Origin: Diphasiastrum complanatum
Lineage: Eukaryota; Streptophyta; Lycopodiopsida; Lycopodiales; Lycopodiaceae
Assembly (NCBI GenBank): GCA_029204225.1
Contig: CM055097.1
Span: 46,994,617-47,058,616, forward strand
Length of the DNA stretch: 64,000 bases
Direction: 5' to 3'
Made by a program: the position numbers and the translations under genes. The notes beneath the pieces were generated by a model. It did not search any database. It was not told the DNA's origin and saw nothing but the letters and a program-made list of their open reading frames with translations. Shown here piece by piece: positions 49,024 through 59,632 of the stretch (its first letter is position 1; each line of letters starts with the position of its first letter).

Positions 49024-50830
49024 ACACTGGAATAGGTGTGGCTAATTATGATTTTTTTTTTCTTAGAAATTTTTGTAAATATTGTCTATATGAGGGTGAT
49101 CAGATGATGGATCTAAGTGTGGATCAAATTGAAATGAAAGTGAACTCAAATCAAGATCAGATCGGGATCTAAACAAATTGGATGGATGAAAAGAAGCATA
49201 AATGTAAATCCAAAAGGCCATCAAGAAAGATCAAAAAGTGCTGATTGTCATATACTCAACAGAAATTTTCAATTTTCTCTGATGGCAAGTAATAGGTAGT
49301 GGTGAGTAAATACGAGTAAAGACGAGTAAAAGCTGAGTACGTCGAGCTACCTACTTACTGTAAATGATGATCAGAACAATCTAGGAAGGTGGCACGTAAA
49401 GTGGAGCAATATGTGAGTTAGTGCAAGTAAATGTGAGTAATCAGATCATTACTCGCTAGTTTGGTACAAGATAGATTAAGTACTATACTTTCTACTGTAC
49501 TGATGGCGAGTATAGATACTGAACATATTGTAAAAAGTCCCTGTTGGCAAGTTAGTGCGAGTAAATAGAAAAAGACGAGAAATTGAAATATGATCGAGAA
49601 ATTTAAATCGGCGATTTAGCGTGGGTAATCTAATTACTTGTCGATCTTTAGAATGGTATTTCTGAGACTACTGAACACTCTGTACTGATGGTGAGTAAAG
49701 CTACTGAGTAAAAATGTAGAAAACAGGGTTGGCGAGTAAAACAAGACTGAACTAATCCTTTTATAAGAAAAACAAATCAAGTACATCTACTTTAAGGAAC
49801 TTCTCCTTTGTGCCACTTGAACTATCGATTTGGCCTCCAAGGATGTAGTTAGACACGTAGTTAGCCCATTAATCAATCCAATATTAAAATTTCACAAACC
49901 AAGATACTAGAAAACATAAATTTGTAAGCATTAGCAAGTTAAGTCATCATAACAAGAGGGTTGGGTTGAAGGTTGTAAAAAAAATTTGGACAAATGCTTT
50001 CATTTTCTATAATGCATATCTATAATTGTAAGAGTTTGATTGATGCAAGCCCATATAGCCAATAACTGATCCTTTCATAATAAAAAAAAAAAAACCAAGT
50101 ACATCTACTTCAAGAAACTTCTCCTTTGTGCCACTTGAACTATTGACTTGGCCTCCAAGAATGTAGCCAGACATGTAGGTAGCCTATCAATCAATCCAAT
50201 AATAAAATTTCACAAACCAAGATACTAGAAAACATGAATATGTAAGCACTAGCAACTCAAGTTATCAACAAGAGGGCTGAGTCAAAAGTTGCTTATATAC
50301 TAATCTTCTATGATGTGGTGAATGTTTTGGATCTTTTTAGTAAACTTCTTTGGACAAGTTAGGTGACCATTTTCTATAATGCATATGTGCACTTGTACTG
50401 GATATGAACGTGCTTTTATGATGAGCTCAAATAAGCCAGAGACCTAAGCAATATCTCAAAAGATTTGAGATAGAGTTGGACTAGGGAAAAGCTCAAGTAA
50501 AATCTGACCTCTGATCTAAGGACAAAACCATGAAGATTAAGACAATACTGGAAAGATTGTGGTACATTTATGGAAGTTTGTCTTACCATAGTGTACTATG
50601 CAAAAAGTTAGCCTTTCGAAGTAGCAATGCTTTTATGTATGTCTGCTCATGAAATTGGAATAGATCCAAATTTAGAAATTTCGTTTGAAAAATCACCTAT
50701 GTCATTAGGTAATGCTTAGGAAAAACATATAAGTGGGTTATCTCAGAATCAACCCCTACCAATTTGAAGAATCATGATGTCTAGGGATAAAGAAATAACC
50801 AATTTATACACGTGAGCACCAGCAGATCCG
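49024..50830. other. No gene; possible G2 leader or LTR DNA
   Basis: This AT-rich stretch has no coding motif. Positions 49300-49740 are dense in GAGTAA and GAGTA words in loose clusters. A direct repeat occupies 49756-50295. Confidence 0.45.
49756..50295. repeat. Direct repeat of about 220 bp, two copies 312 bp apart
   Basis: Copies at about 49756-49980 and 50067-50295 share CAAGTACATCTACTT, CTTCTCCTTTGTGCCACTTG and AAATTTCACAAACCAAGATA. They continue to AACAAGAGGG. Differences are scattered, at roughly one in ten positions by eye. Confidence 0.85.
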
Positions 50831-52230
50831 AAGATCTAGCAGAGTCAAGAAAGCCCCTCAGAGGTTCGATGACATGACGCTTGTCTGTGTGGAAAAGGAC
50901 AACATAGTTCTGGAGCCTCAGAGCTTGCAGCAGGCAAAGGAGTCGATACATTGGCCCAACTGGAAGAAGGAGATGGAGAAGGAGATTCAAGCAATGAAAG
51001 AAAATGATGTTTGGGAGTTGACCCCTTTGCCGAAGGGGAGGAAGATCATCGGCTGCAAATGGGTCTTCAAGTTGAAGGTCAGACCAGATGGAAGCATTGA
51101 TCGGTTCAAAGCAAGGCTAGTGGCGAAAGGGTACAGTCAAGTGGAAGGGATCGACTTCAATGAGACTTATGCACCTGTTGTCCGCATCGGAAGCGTGAGA
51201 GTGTTGGTGGCAATAGCCACTCAGTTCACTAGATGGCATACTCAAGGAGACCATTTATATGGCACAACCACCAAAATTTGAAGACAGAAGTGACCTGGTA
51301 TGTTTGCTGTCCAAGGCCATATATGGTCTCAGGCAGGGATGTAGGGAGTGGAATGAGAAATTTAATTCCACAGCAGAACGACTCAAGCTTATCAGATGTT
51401 ATGCTGACAGTAGTACTTATGTTTACAACAGCGATGGAGTCGTTGTTATTCTTGCAATTTATGTTGATGACATACTAATTACAGGAAATAGTGATGAGAA
51501 GATAGGTGAAATTAAGTCAGCACTAGCTGTAGATTTCAAAATCACAGACCTTGGAACAGTGTATCACTGTCTGGGAATGGAGATTGAGAGAGACCTTGAT
51601 CTTGGCATCACTAGAATTGGCCAGAAAAGATATGTTAGAGAGTTAATTGCTAGGTTCGAGATGGAGGATGCAAACCCAGTTGCCACCCCCGTAGAAAGGG
51701 GATTAGTTCTGACAAAGGAGATGTGTCCAGTAACCGAAGATGAAAAGAGCAAGATGATTGACGTGCCTTTTAGAAGCCTAGTCGGGTCGCTCATGTATGC
51801 TGCTGTATGTACTCGTCCAGATGTAGCATTTAGCGTAAATCGAGTCAGTCAATTCAGCAGCAACCCTGGGTGGCAGCACTGGCTTGCAGCAAAGAGAATT
51901 CTCCGCTACTTAAAGGGAACCATTGATTGGGAACTGGCCTATTTCAGAGATGCAGGTTCATTGCAGGGCTTCGCTGACGGAGATTGGGGAGGGGATCTGG
52001 ACACTAGGAAATCTACATCAGGATTCGTTTTCCTTATGGCTGGGGGCGCGATCACCTGGGGAAGCCTGAAGCAGAAGAGCGTGGCACTTTCAACAAGTGA
52101 AGCAGAATATATGAGCTTCTGCCAAGCTACAAAAGAAGCAATGTGGATTCGGAACCTCATGAATGAATGGAGCTTTCAGCTCCCAGCTGTGGAAATCCTT
52201 GGAGCCCAACGGCCAGTCCCAATCGGCTGA
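50831..52230 (+). pseudogene. Truncated copia reverse transcriptase-RNase H (C3)
   Basis: The fragment begins in the pre-RT linker ([16 protein letters not shown]), continues through [20 protein letters not shown] and [20 protein letters not shown] to IATQF. A deletion of about 20 codons near 51230 then removes the block with the first catalytic Asp and shifts the frame. It resumes with [15 protein letters not shown] (51259 on) and stays open to 52230. This includes IYVDDILITG, the RNase H block GFADGDWGGDLDTRKSTSGF and STSEAEYMSF. Gag, protease and integrase are absent. The end of RNase H is frameshifted near 52200. Confidence 0.88.
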
Positions 52231-52648
52231 AAGGGATGCTGACGTAGACGATCCGGAAAAGGACTATCTTGGCATCACAGGCGCGCCCAGGGATGACTGT
52301 ACCAAGAAGGCATGCAAAGCAAGGAAAGAGTCAGTGGCACGAACAAAATGAGAGCTCGGATATATAAACTACATAGAAGTACATGTTAGATAGTAGAGAT
52401 CACAGCGATAGCTTTCTTTGCATAGAATCAATCAGCTTAGTTCTTCTGTAATCAAGCTGTCCCTTTGTTTTGTTTCCGACTCCTTCAATTATGAATGTCT
52501 GTTCCATCATCGCTTATGTAGCCGATCTGGCACTTCCATCGAATTAATATACAGATCACTATGCAATAGAAAATCTCTGAATGCAAGTGATTTCCTTCAT
52601 GTGATTATGAGTTATCTCTCTTATACTGCTAAGTAATTGCAAGTCTTC
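52231..52648 (+). mobile_element. C3 tail and probable 3' LTR remnant
   Basis: After the RNase H frameshift the sequence becomes non-coding. It contains GGATATATAAACTACATAG and further words that resemble an LTR promoter and R/U5 region (TTCTTCTGTAATCAAGCTGT). No second copy is present in this window, so the LTR assignment is inference. The right end is cut by the actin duplicate at 52649. Confidence 0.4.
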
Positions 52649-53905
52649 ATTGTGCTCGATTCTGGTGATGGTGTCACTCACGCCGTTCCGGTCCATGAAG
52701 GGTTTGCGATTCCTAACGCAATTATTCGGCTAGATCTTGCTGGTCGTGATGTAACGGACTATTTGATGAAGATGCTTACCGAACGTGGTTACCCTTTTAC
52801 GACGACAGCAGAGCGGGAAATTGTTACAGATATGAAGGAAAACCTGGCTTATGTTGTTCTTGACTTTGAACTAGAGATAGCAAAGAAGAGCTCCTTGGTT
52901 CGCTATGAACTTCCTGATGGACAGGTAATCACAATAGGTACAGAACGGTTTAGGTGTGCTGAAGTACTCTTCCAGCCATCCCTAGTTGCTGTGGGAAGTG
53001 AAGGGATCCATATAAACACCTTTTACTCGATAATGAAATGTCACGTTAATACCCGAAAAGATTTGTATGGCAATATTGTTCTTGGTGGAGGGACAAGCAT
53101 GTTACCTGGAATTGCAGATAAGCAAGGAGATAACTGAGCTAGCTCCAAGCGGTATGACGGTCAAGGTCGTTACGCCTCCCGAGAGGTAAAAGCGATCATA
53201 GTTCAAACACGGTATCCGCGTTTTACTAAAAAAATAAAACCATTGGTAAAAATCTGCAGGGCTATCACCTTCTTTGGCGAAGTACAGTGCCTGGATTGGA
53301 GGGTCTATCCTTGCATCATTGAGAAGCTTTCAACATGTAAGATTTCTATGCACATTGTAAGAAAACATCATCAAGACTTTAAGCATGCATTGAATGTATC
53401 CATTGATGTTAGTTCATGGGGTTTACGTATCTTAAGGGCTAGCTCGATCTTTGTCAATAAAACAGGTACCTCACTTGAATGCTGATGACAGGAATTTACT
53501 ATCTGCATGTATTTTATGTGTGTGCAGCTGTGGATCTCCAAAGCAGAATATGATGAAACAGGCCCATCAATTGTGCACAGGAACAGATTCTAGCGTGATG
53601 GAGTTTCTATAACTACGTGTGATACACTCAAGTCTTTTTGTCTCTCGCAGTTCATTGGATTACAGCCAATTCTTGTGCTTTTCGAAGAAAAGCTAACCCA
53701 GTCAGCTATCACTCTTCAAATCAGTCGTCGGTTCCATATGATCAACCCTCAGATCATGATCAACTTCTTAGAATTTTCTGACCTGCATTACCACTTTGCT
53801 TCTTGCACATGCCGAAAACACAAAAAAAAAAAAGGTTTTTTGCTGGATAATCATCACTACGAGTAGTAGTGAATAAATCGTGTATGTAGTTTGCATAAAA
53901 GTACA
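52649..53905 (+). pseudogene. Actin pseudogene (3' half duplicate, exon 3 to downstream flank)
   Basis: Similarity to the intact actin gene runs from 23685 (two bases inside exon 3) to about 24876. It includes intron 3, exon 4 (53528-53593, ending SIVHRNRF) and the downstream flank. The open part 52637-53137 gives actin from [13 protein letters not shown] to a frameshift, where bases are missing within the IADRMSKE coding region. About 90 bp of foreign DNA is inserted after the PPER codons (53187-53278). Shared private residues with the intact gene ([16 protein letters not shown]) show that it derives from that gene or a close sister. Retention of the intron shows duplication at DNA level and not through mRNA. 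It is not functional. Confidence 0.93.
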
Positions 53906-54886
53906 TGTAGAGGATGTAAAGTATTCCTTATGTCTTGTCATGTGAGATGAGGCTCCACTATCAATCCACCAAGGATCATTATCATCTATGTTGGCTAACA
54001 GACTTGAAGTCATAACAAGTGATTCACATGTGTTATGTTCTTCCTCATCTATTGTAAGATTTCCTTGCCTCTCTCCTTGCTCTCTTTTCTTCTTATAACA
54101 TTCATTTGCAAAATGACCTTTTATCCCACAATAAAAGCACTTGAACTTTGACTTATTGTTCTTAGTAGAAGAGGAAGAGGAAGAGTGATCATCATGATCA
54201 AAGTTACCACCTTTGGACCATTTCCCTTTGCCTTTACCTTTGCCCTTGAATTTGCCTTTTGTGAAGAAAGCCTCTTCACCTCCACCTTGCAAGGATGCAC
54301 CATCAAGCTTTGATTGCAACCTATGTTCTTCAGCCAATAAGATTTCTTGCAAGTCAACCACACTTGGCAAGACTCTTTGAATGGCAAAACTTTGCACAAG
54401 GTTAGCATGTTCATTTAGCAAACCATTCAACATAACTTGGACTATTTCACCATCTTTTATGTTCTCATCAATGCATGCTAAATCATCACTTAGGGACTTA
54501 ACTCTCAAGATAAATGCATGAGCACTTTCACCCTCTCTTTGCCTACTAGAAAATATTTGTCTCCTTAGGGTCAATACCCTAGATGTGGACTTTGATTCAA
54601 AGAGCTTCTTTAAGGCATTCCATGCCTCACTTGCACTTTGACACTTTCCAACTTCCTTGAGAAGTTCATTTGTAACATTCATTTTAATGATATGAAGAGC
54701 CCTTTTGGCCTTCTTATCAAACCTTTGTTGCTCTTGAAGTGTGAGAGGTCTCTCTTCAATTTCTGCAACTATGTCCATGAGTTCATTCAACTCAAGTAAG
54801 GACTCCATCCTCACTTTCCAAGTAGAGTAGTTTGATGAACTCAACCTTTCACTAGACTCTAGCATGATCCCACCATTGGAAGCCAT
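53906..54886 (-). CDS. C4 gag and start of protease (5' half)
   Basis: On the minus strand the frame starts at ATG 54884-54886 (MASNGGIMLESSERL). It carries the copia gag (NYSTWKVRMESLLELNEL; KMNVTNELLKEVGKC; VLTLRRQIFSSRQREGES), a Lys/Gly-rich stretch, the zinc knuckle CFYCGIKGHFANEC and the protease start WWIDSGASSHMTRHKEYF, including the catalytic Asp. Just after this the element sequence ends at about 53905, and the frame runs on antisense through the flank of the actin pseudogene to a stop at 53768. The last roughly 45 residues are therefore not element-encoded. The missing rest of the polyprotein is at 43.9-46.6 kb on the plus strand, apart from an estimated 60-90 codons not found on either side. 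Confidence 0.9.
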
Positions 54887-56040
54887 GATTCTAATGTTTC
54901 TTCAACTTTTAGGTTCTGTCCTAAAGCACTTAGCACTCACTTTTCTCTCAACAAATGATAGATAAAGAGATCTATGAAGATTTAGGACCCTAAAACACTT
55001 CTATCTTGAACCTAGATGGTTTCCAAGCATAGAAAGGAAGATTGAAACACATGCAACACTTTGCACACACTAAGAATGGATTACAAAATCAAACCAACCT
55101 GAACACACTCTTGCTTAAGCTCTCAAACTTTCCAGCAAGTGACCAAATCAAGTTATGGTGTGAAGAGTTACTTGCATTCTTAGAAAATACCCAAAACTAG
55201 GATGCCAAGATTACCTAGTAATGAACAAACTTGATCAACATATGATCAACACACTAAGATATTGATTCAACCTGTGAAACCACATGTAAACCACACTTCT
55301 AAAAGTTTATAAACTCCAGCAAGTGATAAATACAAGATTTAGAGGTGAATGAATGAGCACACTTAGTGAATCACAAGACTAGCTTCACTATCTTGTCAAA
55401 TCTTGGTGTTTAGATGTAGATCTAAGATCACTTCACATGAGAATGTTCCTCAACCTGTTAAGAACCTGAAAACACACTTGCATAATGGTTAACACCTTCC
55501 AGCAAATGCTCCAATCAAATTACATAAGGAGAGTTACTTACATGCTCAACAAAGTACACCAAAATTTATGCCAAAATTGATGACAATCTTTACAATATGC
55601 TCTTCACAATGGAGCTTACAATATGTTCACCCAAAAAAGGGGATCTTTCATCCAAATGGGAGCTTTGCTCAGCCTTTAGGAGAATTACAACTCACTCAAA
55701 AGAGCATTTGTCATCCACTTAAGGAGAAGTTTCATCCACTTAAGGAGAGTGTTCATCCAAGAATGGAGATTGTCAACAATAGGATTGAAAAGAACATTGT
55801 TAGTATTGAATATGCACAAGCCTCACAATCACAAATGATTAGGTGTTATGATCTGATCCAAAATAGTTTCTTTTCAGCCTCTGATCTTCAATAGACCTGA
55901 AATATGCTTTTGATCCACAAGTTCAACTCACAAAACAAAGGTTAGTAAGATTTGATCAACAAAGCAATGCAAAATCATGCTAGAACTTGATCAAACATCC
56001 AAATATCACCAAAAATGGAATACTTACTGTAAATAGAAGC
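54887..56040 (-). other. C4 5' untranslated leader with threefold repeat
   Basis: The stretch between the primer site and the gag ATG is about 1.15 kb and non-coding. A loose repeat with a period of about 175-180 bp is visible: CAACCTG starts at 55095, 55268 and 55450, each followed by an AACAC or ACCAC word and later by CCAGCAAGTG or CCAGCAAATG. Shorter repeats of TCATCCACTTAAGGAGA lie at 55710-55760. Confidence 0.65.
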
Positions 56041-56058
56041 CAACCAGCTCTGATACCA
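56041..56058 (-). promoter_or_regulatory. C4 primer-binding site (initiator tRNA-Met)
   Basis: On the minus strand TGGTATCAGAGCTGGTTG directly follows the 5' LTR. TGGTATCAGAGC is the standard complement of the 3' end of plant initiator tRNA-Met used by copia elements. Confidence 0.9.
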
Positions 56059-56713
56059 TGTGAAAAATACAGATCCTAAGTGGATCTAAACTCCAAGATC
56101 ATTGGCTTGAATGCTTGCACTCCAAACTACATAAGCTAGGAATTGGCAACACATTCTATGCTACCTAGAATGCAAAGAACTTGATCAAAAAGCATTTATC
56201 ACAAATGGAAACTTCCATAAACATCAAGTGCGGCCCAAAATAGCATTATACAGTCCATAATACATCAGCCTATCACTTTTGGAAAGCACCTAAGATCATA
56301 CACAATAGCTTGAAGACAATACACACAACAATGCTCTCAATGGAGGAAGAAACAATGACAATGATCTATTGATCTCAATGAAGCATACAAAAGGTTTCTC
56401 CAACCTGTTCTCCACGACTTCCCTACTATTTATGGATGAGGAAGATGACTCTCTCTCCTCTCTCTAGAAGGTACTTGACCCTAGATATTCCCTATATAGG
56501 AAAAATAGCTAAAAATGGCTTATATGACCAAAATACATCAAAATGGTCTCATTTTGAAGGGTATGAAGTTTGACACTTCATCATACTGAAAAAATACAGT
56601 AAATAAAAACATTGTGGCCTGGTTCACACGTGTGAAACTCCAGAACCAAAACTATTTACAATTTTAGCCAATTTAGGCCTCAAACTAGCTAGGAAATGTT
56701 GACAATTTTCACA
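56059..56713 (-). mobile_element. C4 5' LTR (655 bp)
   Basis: In minus orientation it starts TGTGAAAATTG at 56713 and ends TTTTTCACA at 56059. I found no difference from the reverse complement of 46591-47245 when reading both. The CACACGTGTG palindrome is at 56625-56634. Identical LTRs imply a recent insertion. Confidence 0.95.
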
Positions 56714-56718
56714 CTTCT
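56714..56718 (-). other. C4 target site duplication, copy 2 (CTTCT on plus strand)
   Basis: These bases are the reverse complement of AGAAG at 47246-47250. They lie directly outside the 5' LTR. Confidence 0.85.
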
Positions 56719-58450
56719 CCCCGCTCCCTAGTGAATCCAAAGCTGCCAATCGCTTCTCCCTAGTGAATCCAAAGTTGCCGCAGTTCATCCGTGAAATTGG
56801 ATAGAATGCAAATGAGCATTCTGGTATGGAGATCCCTTTCCATAGCAAGGAGGTGGAAAAAGACCAACTATTGTCCTAGTCTATTATCTATTGAGAGACA
56901 ATGTCCGAATACCATTAGGCACCCTACTCAATACACACGGGAAGGATTGAAGACTTACATAGATGGACTAGGCAGCGATAGACCTGAGACACACCCTACC
57001 AATCCGGATGTAGAAGTAGAGGGATCACAACCAGTCCACCAAGTAGAGGTAGGCTGAAAAAATCATGCCAAACACGTAACCATCCCTATTATGAATCGAG
57101 GGTTTCCATGAGAATCGACCATATTCGATGGAGGGTCATGAGTGACCGTCATCTCCTCCAAGATATATCACAACTGGGGACTTATCGACATGGTAAGCAC
57201 TCCTTTTACGATCCGACTAGCTGACCAATATAGTGTGAAACTAGGCATAGCCAATGAAGAACACACCAAAGTAACAAGAATTTGTTTCATGCTGGACTTC
57301 GTAGCCTTAGACTTGCCCCAATCCATTCTGACGAGGAGTCAGATGACGGATGTCATTGGAGGAGAATTGTCATACGTGACGATTCACAAACCAATGTAGT
57401 AAACTGGACCGAAGCCTTAGCTACAATGGATTGTCTTCAGTTTGATGTCGCATCTACTTCAAGCGATCACCAAAATGAAGGCCCTACAGTAGATACATTC
57501 TCCGATGAAGATGATATCTCGATCAAGAGACTAGAGGAACCAATGAAAAAACCTAGCGAAGGCCATCAAGGCTCCATATTGCATTTCATGATGATCCTAG
57601 AGGCTATACCCCAAGAGCCATTGCAAGGAGTCTACATTCAAAAGGAGATAGGAGTTCTTAAGGTGTTCACCCTGGAGGAAGGTAGTGGATACAAGGACGA
57701 GTATTTCCTATGATATGTTGATCCTCGCCGTTTCAAGCTTGCGCCAAGATCCCGAAGTACTAGATCGACAAAAGCCGCTAGTGAACGAAGATCTCATAGA
57801 AATAGCAGAATCCCTCAAGGCAATGTTGTAGTAGGCCGAATGGATACAGCAATAGACAGATCCACAACTAGCATTCCAATAACTGTAAACGATCACTTGC
57901 GAGAATTCATAGATTGGGACCTATTAGCTAAGGACGAAGCTCTTGACAAGCTAGAAGTCTCACTATGGGACAATAGCATTAAGATGGTGAAAGACCCGAA
58001 AGCTGACAATCGATCCGAGTCACCAACGCATGCCAAGGGAATGGAGCCGATCAGTTTGGATCCCCCATCTAGAGGCTCTCCAAAAGGAAAATCTCCCACC
58101 ACCTTCACACAGCTGGGTTTGAAGCCATCTAAGAGCATCAAGAAACTTGACCAAGCCTTGAAAAGAATGGGAATCACCAATAAGTCAACCACCCCAAGAA
58201 TACAAGTCCCTTTATAAGGCTAAAACCGTCGAGTGGAAGGCCAAGAGTGATAAACGAGGGATCAAGATTGAGTTGATGACCACCCAGAAAATGCAGAAAA
58301 AAAATATGAAAATACGCCATAGAGGAAGCCTCTACGCATGACATGCCACAATACTTCAAGGATTATGAGATGGATGAAGTGGTAGTGGTCATGCCCAGAG
58401 CCAAGAGAGAGCTAGTAGAAGACACCTCCAAGGGTTTTGACAAAATCACA
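56719..58450 (+). pseudogene. Gypsy G2 protease and linker to RT, truncated
   Basis: Downstream of the C4 insertion site the plus strand carries the continuation of a gypsy element. The protease domain is at 57140-57330 (STPFTIRLADQYSV; ICFMLDFVALDLPQ). A linker with NVVNWTEALATMDC, also found in G1, lies near 57405. Acidic and Ser-rich segments follow (57420-57713; 57840-58217), then QYFKDYEMDEVVVVMPRAKRE (58350-58430), matching the pre-RT start of G1 at 8476. Frames change several times. The element is cut before RT, where a copia scrap follows. Positions 56722-56790 contain a small tandem duplication of TCCCTAGTGAATCCAAAG. Confidence 0.8.
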
Positions 58451-58583
58451 AAAAAATTGAATATCTCAAATTCTACATGCAATTGCTAATAACTTGATTT
58501 AGAATCTTGTAGCCTCAAGTGACCTTCCTAATGCATCCAAAATTGGATATTTCCAACAAGTATGGTGTGAAATCAGAAAGAAG

Positions 58584-58958
58584 TAGACAATTACTGCCCA
58601 ATCGTCTTGTGAGGCAGAGTATGTTGTTGCAGCCAAAATGGCTAATGAGCTGACATGGATCAAACAGTTTCTTGAAGGACTGGGAGAGAGCACCAACGAG
58701 TCGCTGATGCTATACATGGATAACACCTCTGCTATTCATCTGATGAAGGACCTTGTGTTTCATTTCAGAACAAAACACATTGCCATCAAGTATCACTTGA
58801 TTAGGGATATGATTGAAAGAATGGAGCTGAAGACCGTGTTCATTTCAACAAAGCAGATGGTGGCCGATATCCTGACAAAGCCTTTAGACAAGGCAATGTA
58901 TGAAAGGCAACGGGCGAGCTTGGGAATTAGAAAGATACCCGCTTTGAGAGGGAGCTGA
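58584..58958 (+). pseudogene. Copia RNase H C-terminal fragment
   Basis: The frame reads SCEAEYVVAAKMANELTWIK, then LYMDNTSAIHLMKDLVFHFR, KHIAIKYHLIRDMIE and VADILTKPLDKAMYERQRAS, ending at a TGA at 58956-58958. It is the last third of a copia RNase H with the catalytic Glu (EAEY) and Asp (MDNTSA). It comes from a family different from C2 and C4. Everything upstream is missing. Confidence 0.85.
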
Positions 58959-59632
58959 AAAAAATGAATGTTTCTACCCATCGAAGCTATCAATTGATCC
59001 CATCTTACTAGTAAATTCTACAAGCAAAAAATTGGTTTGATTGATCCTAGAAAAACCCACACAAGGTCTCTCTTGTAGTGATTCTCTCAAATTTGGTTTC
59101 TATCCCACCAAATGGACTTCTAACCACAATTCTAGCACTTCTTCACAAAGATGAAATGAAGAGTAGATGAGATCTAGTCAACCAACAATCAAATCAAGTC
59201 AATTTTGACTATTTTTGGACAATATAACGGCTAAATCTCACTCGCACTTCTTGATGGTTTTCCAAGGCATATAAATCACTTTTAGAGGACTTTTTTTCAG
59301 CCTAGATTAATTAGATCTCATGACACTAAGTCAAATCTAATCAACGACAATCAATCTTGGTAGCTTTTCCTAGGATTAGCATCAAAAACCCCCATCAAGA
59401 ATTGAATCCATTTTTATGGGTCTAAGAAATATTGAGTATTAAATGTAGGTTCAGAGGTGCCCACACGTGTGGAAAGTAAAAATTTTGATCCTCACAAAGT
59501 TTGGAATCAAATTCCCTCCTCAAAGTTTAGATTCAAACTCACCCTCTCAATTCTAATTTCTAGCAACAAAACTTGCTAAAAGGAATTTGCCTTTTGATTA
59601 AACACTAAACTCTTGTACTTGGCTCTAATACT
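58959..59632. other. No gene recognised
   Basis: This is probably the 3' end of the copia fragment and unrelated DNA. A CACACGTGTG palindrome lies at 59462-59471. No coding motif was found. Confidence 0.4.

Noticed and set aside
52637-53593. Second functional actin gene
   Set aside because: Exons 1 and 2 are missing, a frameshift falls in the IADRMSKE region, and about 90 bp of foreign DNA interrupts exon 3.
52649-53905. Processed (mRNA-derived) actin pseudogene
   Set aside because: Intron 3 and downstream flanking DNA are retained.
47246-56718. Two independent C4 insertions in opposite orientation
   Set aside because: The outer five bases match as one target duplication, each half lacks precisely what the other has, and G2 gag and pol are separated in the same way. 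One insertion followed by an inversion is simpler.
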